Counted from the first letter of the stretch, positions 1 through 5,538 are shown. The stretch: 7,392 bases of DNA from Alphaproteobacteria bacterium (GCA_029266795.1 JAQSWE010000079.1:1-7392), one strand, 5' to 3'. Notes: generated by a model from the letters alone, not told the origin. Numbers and translations are program-made.

Positions 1-59
1 GGAATGCTGAGCGACAGGGCCGCCGCGACGAAAAGGGGAATATATGCGCGCTGTTTCAT
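1..59 (-). CDS. Start of a secreted or membrane protein (3' end outside window)
   Basis: Reading leftward from an ATG at 59, the frame is open to the window edge and encodes about 20 residues beginning MKQRAYIPLF and continuing with an Ala/Leu/Ser-rich hydrophobic run. A short basic start (K2, R4) followed by a hydrophobic core is what a Sec signal peptide or N-terminal anchor looks like. A purine-rich AAGGG lies upstream but about 14 bases from the ATG, which is further than ideal. The gene runs in the same direction as gapR, after a 138-base gap. The product beyond the signal cannot be judged from here. The call rests on the signal-like composition and the start codon only. Confidence 0.5.
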   Translation of the reverse strand, partial: MKQRAYIPLFVAAALSLSI

Positions 60-82
60 TGTGAGTGCGGGAGCCCTTCAGG

Positions 83-98
83 AAAGCCGTAAAGCCGT
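83..98. repeat. Tandem 8-base direct repeat (AAAGCCGT x2)
   Basis: Two perfect copies of AAAGCCGT lie head to tail at 83-90 and 91-98. They sit in the leader of the minus-strand secreted ORF, between its candidate -10 box and its start codon. They may be chance or a small binding site; no known regulator motif is recognised. Confidence 0.4.
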
Positions 99-113
99 GG
101 CATCAAGGATAAT

Positions 114-145
114 ACGGCAGAGGCCAGTATAAAAGCCTTTGCCGT
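114..145. repeat. Imperfect inverted repeat around a -10-like box
   Basis: The arms are ACGGCA plus AGGC (114-119, 121-124) and GCCT plus TGCCGT (135-138, 140-145). There is one non-Watson-Crick position (120 against 139) and a 10-base loop. The loop contains AGTATA, which reads TATACT on the minus strand. As RNA this would be a hairpin of about ten base pairs. It lies between the gapR stop and the next minus-strand start, so it could attenuate read-through from gapR or serve as an operator for the downstream gene. The minus-strand sequence after the stem is only TATTATCC, so it is a poor intrinsic terminator in that direction. Confidence 0.45.
126..131 (-). promoter_or_regulatory. Possible -10 box for the left-edge secreted gene
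   Basis: TATACT on the minus strand matches the sigma-70 -10 consensus at five of six positions. It would place a transcript start near 119, about 60 bases before the ATG at 59. No convincing -35 hexamer is found 16-18 bases upstream (AGGATT-like sequence). The box lies in the loop of the surrounding inverted repeat. Confidence 0.3.
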
Positions 146-197
146 TTAAATCCTTAACTTTTTTGCGTCTGGTTTTCCTAATCCTGAAGAGGAGGAA

Positions 198-494
198 TTA
201 TTCAGCCATGCCGATTGCCGACATGTAAAGCTCGAGCAGCTCGGCTTCCTCGCGGCGTTTTTCGACGTTGGTTTTGCGTAATGAGACGATCTTGCGCATG
301 ATCTTCACTTCGAAGCCGAGGCTTTTCGCTTCGCTGTAAACGTCGCGGATATCTTCCGCGAGGGCCTTTTTCTCTTCTTCCAGACGCTCGACGCGCTCGA
401 GGAAGGATTTCAGGCGCTGGCCGGATACGTTCGTGGGGACGGCTTTTTCTTCTTGTTCGTCGTCGTCGCGGGTCTTCAGGCTTGATTTTGGCAT
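198..494 (-). CDS. gapR: GapR nucleoid-associated protein (DUF2312)
   Basis: This 98-residue protein carries the DUF2312/GapR signature: an SFLERVERLEEEKKALAEDI-type helix (about 29-49), then DVYSEAKSLGFEVK, then MRKIVSLRK and a C-terminal LELYMSAIGM helix. In Caulobacter, GapR is an essential nucleoid protein that clamps around overtwisted DNA ahead of replication and transcription machinery and stimulates type II topoisomerases. Residues 1-25 form an acidic, Asp/Glu-rich, probably disordered extension; the length is slightly above the roughly 90 residues of the Caulobacter protein. The ATG at 494 is supported by a GAGGGA Shine-Dalgarno at 503-508, 8 bases away. The gene follows the L,D-transpeptidase by 51 bases and has its own sigma-70-type promoter in that gap. 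The family is very clear; the molecular role is inherited from Caulobacter. Confidence 0.95.
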   Translation of the reverse strand: MPKSSLKTRDDDEQEEKAVPTNVSGQRLKSFLERVERLEEEKKALAEDIRDVYSEAKSLGFEVKIMRKIVSLRKTNVEKRREEAELLELYMSAIGMAE

Positions 495-521
495 AATACG
501 GCTCCCTCTGGAATGAAGGGC

Positions 522-549
522 ATCATAAGACTTTCCAAAACAAGGTCAA
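522..549 (-). promoter_or_regulatory. Sigma-70-type promoter of gapR
   Basis: On the minus strand the -35 box TTGACC (544-549) and -10 box TATGAT (522-527) are separated by 16 bases; each hexamer is one mismatch from consensus. The predicted start near 515 gives a leader of about 20 bases that contains the GAGGGA ribosome site. The -35 box overlaps the stop codon of the upstream L,D-transpeptidase gene (546-548), so gapR can be expressed independently of it. Confidence 0.7.
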
Positions 550-1079
550 GGGCGTGAATCGGGCGGCGGCAAGACCGTGATAAGGCTGGAAGAATCCAAG
601 TGCCGCAAGACCTCCACAAGGTCGGCGAATCTCAAACCCACGCAACCCGCCGTCGGCGTGAAATCGGGGCGGGCCAGATGCATGAAAATCGCGCTGCCCT
701 TCCCCGCCGTCACCGGCGCGTCGTTATACCCGATGATGACGCAGATATCGTACAGGTTGTCGTCGCGCGTCATGCGGTCATGCACCGACGGATGCGGCAG
801 GGTGATCTGTTTATTGTAGTCATCATGCGCGGGATCTTCGCACCAGCCGGTATCGGGGGTCAGTTCGTGCACCGGCAATCCGGTTTCCGGTTTTTCGATC
901 CGGTCGGCACGGTAGAGGACATAGCGGAACGGATAGGTGCCAACCGGCGTCTTGCCGTCGCCTTCCGATTTATCGAGCGTCACGCCGGTGCGGCCGAGCG
1001 TACAGTCGAAACGCTGCTGACCGATAAAAAGGACGCCGGTGGTGGCGGTTTGCGACGATGTCTGGACGACGATGTTCAT
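546..1079 (-). CDS. L,D-transpeptidase, YkuD catalytic domain
   Basis: The 177-residue protein is essentially a single YkuD (ErfK/YbiS/YcfS/YnhG) domain of the COG3786 type. Visible marks are the DGKTPVGTYPF motif (41-51), a GYND turn (117-120) and the catalytic stretch with His134 (FMHLARPD) and the nucleophile Cys146 in TAGCVGL. Such enzymes form a thioester through the Cys and make or edit 3-3 cross-links or lipoprotein links in peptidoglycan. No signal peptide or lipobox is visible at the N-terminus (MNIVVQTSSQ), which is common for this subgroup but leaves its export unexplained. The start at 1079 has no strong Shine-Dalgarno; nearby upstream ATGs at 1086 and 1089 are out of frame. It lies 51 bases behind the 366-residue unknown gene with no terminator between, so it may share that gene's sigma-54 transcript. 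The family is clear; the substrate is unknown. Confidence 0.9.
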   Translation of the reverse strand: MNIVVQTSSQTATTGVLFIGQQRFDCTLGRTGVTLDKSEGDGKTPVGTYPFRYVLYRADRIEKPETGLPVHELTPDTGWCEDPAHDDYNKQITLPHPSVHDRMTRDDNLYDICVIIGYNDAPVTAGKGSAIFMHLARPDFTPTAGCVGLRFADLVEVLRHLDSSSLITVLPPPDSRP

Positions 1080-1130
1080 GCCGCATCATGGCACAGGATG
1101 CGCGTTAAATCAAAATGCGGCGGATTAAGA

Positions 1131-2231
1131 CTACAGGCGGCTCATCGCGGCGTATTTGTCGAGGCCGACCATCATCTGCTTCGCAATTAGTTCCGACGGC
1201 ACGGCGCGATTCTCGCCCGACGCCGCCGGAACTTCTTGTGAGAGAAGCGCGGTTTTGACATTCACCTGGCCTTGCGCGGGCATTATGCCGTTGCTTCCAG
1301 CAGGTCCGCTCTTCGGTGTAGGAACCATCGTGCCATCTTTGTAGGAGTAGGCCGCCGGTCCATTTCCGGTCGCCCCCGTGCGATAGGACAGCTTTGTAGG
1401 AGCGGGTCCCGGGGATGACGGAAAATCTTGTTTCGTTGCATTTGCGCTGGCATCGTCGCGAGCATAAAGAACGCCCTGCGGTTTGTCGTTTTTCACCATC
1501 GCGGTGACGTCGATTTCCTGCGAGGCGGTTGCACCGCTGCGCATATCGCGCGCGAAGGCCATCAATGCGTTGCGGGCGCCGTCGTCGTTGACGGGTTGCT
1601 GGGTGGCGGGCGCTGCAGGCGCAGCGGGGGAAAGCGTTGCGCGCGCCTTATCGGCATCGGCTGCGTTGCGCGCATAGAGCACGCCTTGGGCTTTATCTTG
1701 CGGCGCGGCGTCGTTCCAGGCGATATCCTGCAAGCGCTGGCCGTTTTTGTTTTCGGCGACCTGTATTTCATCCGGTGCGTTCTTGCCGGATTTCTTGTTG
1801 AACATCGCCATGACGTTTTCGCCGATGTCCTTGCCGGTCTTGTGTTCGACCGCGACATTCGCAAGGCCGACAGCCGCACCGATCGGGCCGCCGTAAAGCG
1901 CATCGCCCGCCACACGGGCCATCGGGCTGATCTCGTCACCCGTGATGTTGCGGTAGATCGTGCTGATGACGGGAATGTGCTGGAGCGGATTAATGATGTC
2001 GAGGATTGCGCCGAGGAAGCTTAAGAACCCACCGAAGCCCGATTTGTGTTTCGTGCCGGCGACTTTTTCGGTCTCGCCTGCGTTCGAGGCCTCATCGACC
2101 ATGCCGGAAAACTTCGTCGCATCCGACATCATTGCTTTCGACGGCGAAGCCGTCAGGGCTCTGGCCGACGTCATGCCCGCCGTGCGGTCCTCGCCCCTGA
2201 AGCCTGATGTATATGTCGACGATTCAATCAT
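1131..2231 (-). CDS. Unknown 366-residue protein, sigma-54 controlled, beside flgKL
   Basis: I do not recognise a named family. Residues 1-60 are Ser/Thr/Ala-rich and polar. Residues 65-125 are the best structured part: a hydrophobic stretch with INPLQHIPVISTIYRNITGD (80-99), then ARVAGDALYGGPIGAAVGLA (105-124), which looks like a conserved core or membrane-associated Gly-rich helix. The rest is low-complexity, Ala/Pro/Asp-rich, with QGVLYAR occurring twice (182-188 and 252-258). It ends in a predicted helix, SELIAKQMMVGLDKYAAMSRL-like. There is no signal peptide. The ATG at 2231 is chosen because AAGGAG lies at 2243-2248 and a sigma-54 promoter immediately upstream would start transcription near 2251. 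The frame stays open much further upstream, but that part is antisense to flgK. Divergence from flgKL and sigma-54 control suggest a flagellum-linked accessory role (inference). Confidence 0.8.
   Translation of the reverse strand: MIESSTYTSGFRGEDRTAGMTSARALTASPSKAMMSDATKFSGMVDEASNAGETEKVAGTKHKSGFGGFLSFLGAILDIINPLQHIPVISTIYRNITGDEISPMARVAGDALYGGPIGAAVGLANVAVEHKTGKDIGENVMAMFNKKSGKNAPDEIQVAENKNGQRLQDIAWNDAAPQDKAQGVLYARNAADADKARATLSPAAPAAPATQQPVNDDGARNALMAFARDMRSGATASQEIDVTAMVKNDKPQGVLYARDDASANATKQDFPSSPGPAPTKLSYRTGATGNGPAAYSYKDGTMVPTPKSGPAGSNGIMPAQGQVNVKTALLSQEVPAASGENRAVPSELIAKQMMVGLDKYAAMSRL
1458..1478 (-). repeat. QGVLYAR repeat unit, second copy
   Basis: Residues 252-258 of the 366-residue protein. 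The same heptapeptide occurs 70 residues earlier, preceded in both cases by an Asp-Lys-(Ala/Pro) sequence. The DNA of the two copies differs at several third positions, so the peptide has been kept while the codons diverged. Confidence 0.7.
1668..1688 (-). repeat. QGVLYAR repeat unit, first copy
   Basis: Residues 182-188 of the 366-residue protein, in the context DKAQGVLYARNA. Together with the copy at 1458-1478 it suggests a short docking or linear motif embedded in an otherwise disordered Ala/Pro-rich region; the function is unknown. Confidence 0.7.
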
Positions 2232-2242
2232 TGAACCCGTTA

Positions 2243-2248
2243 CTCCTT
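2243..2248 (-). promoter_or_regulatory. Shine-Dalgarno site fixing the start at 2231
   Basis: AAGGAG on the minus strand, 11 bases before the ATG at 2231. It decides the start of the 366-residue protein against the much longer open frame, because translation of the extension would have to cross both this site and the promoter. Confidence 0.7.
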
Positions 2249-2261
2249 GCGCAGATATCGT

Positions 2262-2277
2262 TGCAAATGGTGTGCCA
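2262..2277 (-). promoter_or_regulatory. Sigma-54 (RpoN) -24/-12 promoter
   Basis: On the minus strand the sequence is TGGCAC-N5-TTGCA. This matches the RpoN consensus (TGGCAC-N5-TTGCA/T) at every conserved base, with the required 10 bases between the GG (2275-2276) and the GC (2263-2264). Transcription would begin near 2251, leaving a leader of about 20 bases that contains AAGGAG before the ATG at 2231. The element is in the divergent gap beside flgK, and RpoN with an enhancer-binding protein is the usual driver of mid-to-late flagellar genes in several alphaproteobacteria. No upstream activator site is recognised; if present it may lie inside flgK. Confidence 0.85.
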
Positions 2278-2281
2278 TTTC

Positions 2282-2308
2282 TTGAACGGGAAAACGGCTT
2301 AATATTAA
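2282..2308 (+). promoter_or_regulatory. Weak candidate promoter for flgKL
   Basis: TTGAAC (2282-2287) and TATTAA (2303-2308) are separated by 15 bases, a shorter spacer than usual. A start near 2315 would leave fewer than 10 bases before the ATG at 2322, so the message would be nearly leaderless. The region is simply AT-rich, and this could be chance. No sigma-54 or sigma-28 element faces flgK here. Confidence 0.2.
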
Positions 2309-2321
2309 ACCATTGATTTAT

Positions 2322-4211
2322 ATGAATATTATTCCAAACCAGATGATGAAGCAGACCAGCCTGTCCTCGGGCGCGGTTACGACCACCGCCTTCCTCGACC
2401 GTATCCAGACATTTCACGGCGCGTCGGAAGCGCAGGCCTCCATCTCGGCCAAGATCGGCAAGCTGGCGGATGCGTTTTCCACCCTCTCCGCCGACCCCAG
2501 CAGCACGACGCAGCTGTCGAACACCGTTGCGCAGGCGCGGCAGGTGGCCGAGACGTTCAATAAATTCACGACGCTGATGAACGGCATGAAGAACGAAGCG
2601 GAAGACAAGATCGCCGCCGGCGTGACGGAAGTCAACGCGCAGCTGAAAATCATCGCGAGCCTGAACATCCAGATCCAGAACCTGACCGCCGCCGGCAAAT
2701 CGGCCGCCGACCTTGAAGACAAGCGCGACATGGCAGTCGCGCAGGTGTCGAAATACATGGAAGTCACAACCGTCATCGGCACGAACAACAAAATGGTCGT
2801 AATGACGAAACAGGGTCAGGCGCTTGTCGACGGCGCGGCGCAGGAACTGTTCTTCGCCAAATCCGCGCAGGACGCGACCACCTATTACCCCGCAACCGCG
2901 GGCGGCATCCATATCGGCAATGCGAATGGCACCGAAATCCCGCAAGGCCAGATCGGCGGCGAAATGGGCGCGCTGTTCACGCTGCGCGACGAAACGCTGC
3001 CGACCTATCAGGCGCAGATGGACGAAATGGCGCAAAAGCTAGCCTTCCGCTTTGAACAACAGGGCCTGCGCCTGTTCACAGACGCGAACGGCAACGTGCC
3101 CGCAAACGTGGCCGATCCCGGCATCACCGGCTATTCCGGCTTTGCGGGCCAGATCCGCGTCAACCAGGCGGTCATCACCAACCCCGCGCTGATCCGCACC
3201 GGCACCACCAATGCGGTCATTCCCGCAGGGTCGAACGAAGTCATCCGCCGGATTTCCGAATTCGCGCTTGGCGCATTCCAGTCCGAAACGGCGAACGGCA
3301 CGGCCGATCTGACGGCGGGCGACCTGTTCACGACGCTGGGCATCACGCAATCGAACCGCATCAACGGCACGACCAACCTGAACAGCTATACCCCCGACCT
3401 CGATGCCGCACCCAACATCACCGCCCCCGCCAACTTCACGATCGATGTCGGCGCGGGCGCATTCAACGTCACGATCAACCCCGGCGAAACCGCGCTCGAT
3501 CTCGTCAACAACATCAACGCGGCGGCAGGCTCGAACGTCGCGGCGCTTTCCAGCGGCGGCCAGCTTGTGCTGACCGGCACCGGCGACATCACGATCACCG
3601 ATATCGATCTGGGCGCAGGCATTCAGGACCTCGGCCTCGATTTCACGACTTACCCCGCGCAGAACCCGTCCTTCACCGTGCAGGTCGGCAGCCAGAACCC
3701 GATCACGGTATCGATTGCGCCCGGCGATACCTCGGTCGAACTTCTCGCGCAGCTGAACGCCATTCCCAACCTGTCCGCAACGCTGGGCACGGGCGGCGAG
3801 CTGATCCTGACGCCCGTCAACGGCGGCGACCTGACTCTGCAAAACAGCGTCGGCACGCCGCTCACCGCCATGGGCGTGACCGTGACGAATACGGCGCATA
3901 CCCCGTTCCGCCAGAACAACCTCGGCCCCAATGGCGGGTTGTCGATCGGCCTTGTCGCGAATGCGGCGATTGGCGATTTCGCGCGCGCCGTGCTGACCGA
4001 CCAGGCGCAGGACGCGAATGCCGCGACCGCCGCCGCCACGCAGGAAGACAGTTATTTGCAGACCCTGACAACCCGCTTTTCCGACGAGAGCGGCGTCGAC
4101 CTCGACGAAGAAGTGTCGGAGCTGATCCGCGTGCAGACCGCCTATGCGGCGGCCGCGCGGATGATCTCGGCATCCGAAAAGATGCTCGACGACCTGCTGA
4201 ACGCGATTTGA
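2322..4211 (+). CDS. flgK: Flagellar hook-associated protein 1, N-terminally truncated
   Basis: FlgK joins the hook to the filament outside the cell. The 629-residue frame shows typical FlgK parts: a helical region with NQMMKQTSLSSGAVTTTAFLDRIQ-like sequence at 7-28, EVNAQLKIIASLNIQIQNL (103-121), LEDKRDM (131-137), GGEMGALFTLRDETLP (212-227), a long inserted region with two beta-rich repeats (371-519), and the C-terminal D0 helix with SGVDLDEEVSELIRVQTAYAAAARMIS (590-616). The first residues align with about residue 70 of Salmonella FlgK (ITNQLRG...). The N-terminal rod-type D0 segment with its ANxxTPGYSRQ-like motif is therefore absent, and it is not found in any other frame upstream. No Shine-Dalgarno precedes the ATG at 2322, the ATG at 2343 or the TTG at 2313; an in-frame stop lies at 2283-2285. 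FlgK with only one D0 helix would not be expected to polymerise normally, so this may be a truncated copy, a split gene or a divergent lineage form. Confidence 0.85.
   Translation: MNIIPNQMMKQTSLSSGAVTTTAFLDRIQTFHGASEAQASISAKIGKLADAFSTLSADPSSTTQLSNTVAQARQVAETFNKFTTLMNGMKNEAEDKIAAGVTEVNAQLKIIASLNIQIQNLTAAGKSAADLEDKRDMAVAQVSKYMEVTTVIGTNNKMVVMTKQGQALVDGAAQELFFAKSAQDATTYYPATAGGIHIGNANGTEIPQGQIGGEMGALFTLRDETLPTYQAQMDEMAQKLAFRFEQQGLRLFTDANGNVPANVADPGITGYSGFAGQIRVNQAVITNPALIRTGTTNAVIPAGSNEVIRRISEFALGAFQSETANGTADLTAGDLFTTLGITQSNRINGTTNLNSYTPDLDAAPNITAPANFTIDVGAGAFNVTINPGETALDLVNNINAAAGSNVAALSSGGQLVLTGTGDITITDIDLGAGIQDLGLDFTTYPAQNPSFTVQVGSQNPITVSIAPGDTSVELLAQLNAIPNLSATLGTGGELILTPVNGGDLTLQNSVGTPLTAMGVTVTNTAHTPFRQNNLGPNGGLSIGLVANAAIGDFARAVLTDQAQDANAATAAATQEDSYLQTLTTRFSDESGVDLDEEVSELIRVQTAYAAAARMISASEKMLDDLLNAI
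3432..3635 (+). repeat. FlgK internal beta-rich module 1 (flagellin-IN-like)
   Basis: Residues 371-438 of FlgK: NFTIDVGAGAFNVTINPGET, then LDLVNNINAAAG, then a GGQLVLTGTGDITI stretch. The pattern of a strand, a Pro-Gly-(Glu/Asp)-Thr turn, a helix ending in IN/LN and a GG-LxLT strand resembles the flagellin IN motif seen in hook-associated proteins and flagellins. It would form part of the surface-exposed middle domain. Confidence 0.6.
3669..3875 (+). repeat. FlgK internal beta-rich module 2 (flagellin-IN-like)
   Basis: Residues 450-518 of FlgK repeat the layout of module 1: SFTVQVGSQNPITVSIAPGDT, then VELLAQLNAIPN, then GGELILTPVNGGDLTL, ending in a Leu/Met-Gly-Val/Leu motif like the other copy. 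The sequences are clearly related but diverged, indicating an old internal duplication. Confidence 0.6.
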
Positions 4212-4226
4212 TGACGGAGAAATGAC

Positions 4227-5237
4227 ATGACGATTTCAAAAGTATCCTTTCTGGGCTCGACGCAGGCGAATATCGCGCGGCTGAAGGACATGAACGCGAC
4301 GATGGCCGATCTGCAGCGCCAGATCGCATCGACCAAGAAATATGACACGCTGGCGGGTTTCGGCGCCGACGCAACCAACATCCAGCGCAACCGCAGCGAC
4401 CTGGGACGCGTGCAAAGCTATCTCGACAATATCAGCGGGCTTACCTCCCGCATCACGCAGATGAACACGGCGATGGACAGCACACGCGATGCGGTGATGC
4501 AGATGATCGACGGCATCACGACCGCCGTGCGCGACAGCGCCGCCGATATCCCGTCGCTGAAAGTGATCGCGCAGAACGCGCTCGATTTCGTGCAGGACCT
4601 CGCGAACCTGAAAGTCGACGGACGCTATTTGTTCGCGGGCTCCGATACCGCGAGCGCCCCGTTTTCCGACGAAAACACCCTCAACAACAATTTCCAGCAG
4701 CAGGTGTCCGACTGGCTGACGGGCGTCAATTCGACCGCCCAGCTGACGGCGAACGTCGCCGGCTTCACCACCGCCGATGTCGGCATGAACCCCGGCCTGT
4801 CGGCTGCGGGACAGGTGACGATGCGCATCGGCGAGACGACGGAAATCGATTATACCGTCCGCGCCGATACCGACGGTTTTCAGGACATCATCAAGGCGCT
4901 CGGCTTCATGGCGAATATGCAGGCACCCGGCCCGGGCGACATCCCGACGCCCGCGGATCTTGACGACGTCATCCAGAACATCATGGATATCGCGCGCGGC
5001 GGGGTCGAGAAGCTGGATGCGGCTGCCACGCGCCTGGGCGGGAATTTCAACCTGCTGAACGCGGTGCAGGCGAACCACGAAAGCGACCTTGCGACCCTGC
5101 AGGGTCTTGTCGGCAAGGCGGAGAACGCGGATACGACCGATGTGGTGACGCAGATACAGGCACTGCAGACGCAGCTACAGGCATCGTATGAAGTCACGAG
5201 CATGGTCAACCAGCTCTCGCTCATCAACTTCCTCTAA
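4227..5237 (+). CDS. flgL: Flagellar hook-associated protein 3
   Basis: FlgL is the second junction protein, placed between FlgK and the flagellin filament. The 336-residue product has a flagellin-type N-terminal D0/D1 coiled coil (about 10-140: ANIARLKDMNATMADLQRQI, later SYLDNISGLTSRITQMN), the typical FlgL motif GRYLFAGSDT (132-141), a short variable middle (about 142-245), and a C-terminal coiled coil (about 255-336) ending SMVNQLSLINFL. Both ends are intact, and the length is normal for alphaproteobacterial FlgL. A GGAGA ribosome site lies at 4216-4220, 6 bases before the ATG at 4227; an ATG at 4222 is out of frame and closes at once. It follows flgK by 15 bases and is surely co-transcribed with it. 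The small size and lack of a signal peptide fit export by the flagellar type III apparatus. Confidence 0.94.
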   Translation: MTISKVSFLGSTQANIARLKDMNATMADLQRQIASTKKYDTLAGFGADATNIQRNRSDLGRVQSYLDNISGLTSRITQMNTAMDSTRDAVMQMIDGITTAVRDSAADIPSLKVIAQNALDFVQDLANLKVDGRYLFAGSDTASAPFSDENTLNNNFQQQVSDWLTGVNSTAQLTANVAGFTTADVGMNPGLSAAGQVTMRIGETTEIDYTVRADTDGFQDIIKALGFMANMQAPGPGDIPTPADLDDVIQNIMDIARGGVEKLDAAATRLGGNFNLLNAVQANHESDLATLQGLVGKAENADTTDVVTQIQALQTQLQASYEVTSMVNQLSLINFL

Positions 5238-5258
5238 TTCCTTTTCCCTCCCGGAAAG

Positions 5259-5291
5259 AAAACCGCCGCGCGTGATGCCGGCGGTTTTTTT
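5259..5291 (+). terminator. Intrinsic terminator of the flgKL operon
   Basis: The stem AAAACCGCCG (5259-5268) pairs with CGGCGGTTTT (5279-5288) around a 10-base loop, and the T run continues to 5291. It starts 22 bases after the flgL stop codon. Confidence 0.88.
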
Positions 5292-5411
5292 CATGCGGAA
5301 ATTATCCTGCGCCGCCAGAGGCTTGCATTTCAATAATTGCGTTTATCGCATATTTGTGTTACGGTATAGAGGCTGGGTTATTGAACATTGTGAATCAAAA
5401 AGCACGAAAGA

Positions 5412-5435
5412 CCCCGCCCCTCCGTCGCGGCGGGG
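5412..5435. repeat. GC-rich hairpin in the flgL-downstream gap
   Basis: CCCCGCC (5412-5418) and GGCGGGG (5429-5435) form a perfect 7-base-pair stem with a 10-base loop, without a T run after it on the plus strand. It lies in the 308-base gap between flgL and the next gene (5238-5545), upstream of that gene's promoter. That gap otherwise holds the flgKL terminator and the promoter; I see no gene or RNA in it. Confidence 0.4.
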
Positions 5436-5468
5436 CATAAGCCATTGAAAACAAGTATCAAATTCCCG

Positions 5469-5498
5469 TTGACTCCATGCTGCGTTATGGAATATATT
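5469..5498 (+). promoter_or_regulatory. Sigma-70-type promoter of the secreted unknown gene
   Basis: TTGACT (5469-5474) and TATATT (5493-5498) are separated by 18 bases. The predicted start near 5505 gives a leader of about 40 bases ending in the GGGAG ribosome site. The position rules out the in-frame ATG at 5477, which lies inside the promoter spacer. Confidence 0.65.
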
Positions 5499-5533
5499 CT
5501 TTGCATCCCCTTATAAACATTCATAAATCAAAC

Positions 5534-5538
5534 GGGAG
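5534..5538 (+). promoter_or_regulatory. Shine-Dalgarno site fixing the start at 5546
   Basis: GGGAG, 7 bases before the ATG at 5546. It selects this start over the upstream in-frame ATG at 5477 and over the ATG three codons later. Confidence 0.65.

Noticed and set aside
1088..1104. Second sigma-54-like element (TGGCAC with GC 10 bases on) on the plus strand
   Set aside because: The -12 part reads GCGCG instead of TTGCA, and it would point antisense into the 366-residue gene.
600..1190. 196-residue plus-strand frame over the transpeptidase
   Set aside because: It is antisense to the YkuD domain with its intact His/Cys motif; composition is Arg/His-rich shadow.
2313..2321. TTG at 2313 as the flgK start
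   Set aside because: There is no ribosome site before it and it adds only three residues without homology; the ATG at 2322 is the simpler choice, though neither start is well supported.
2232..3035. Upstream extension of the 366-residue minus-strand frame to 634 residues
   Set aside because: The extension is antisense to well-supported flgK coding sequence, is Arg/Gly/His-rich like a shadow frame, and crosses the sigma-54 promoter and Shine-Dalgarno that fix the start at 2231.
3039..3899. 286-residue minus-strand frame inside flgK
   Set aside because: It is a shadow of flgK with Arg/Val/Gly/Asp-rich composition typical of antisense GC-rich codons.
4236..5078. 280-residue minus-strand frame inside flgL
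   Set aside because: It is a shadow of a clear FlgL coding sequence; no motif or ribosome site is seen.
5188..5448. 86-residue plus-strand frame spanning the flgL end
   Set aside because: It runs through the flgKL terminator hairpin, overlaps flgL out of frame, and has no ribosome site.
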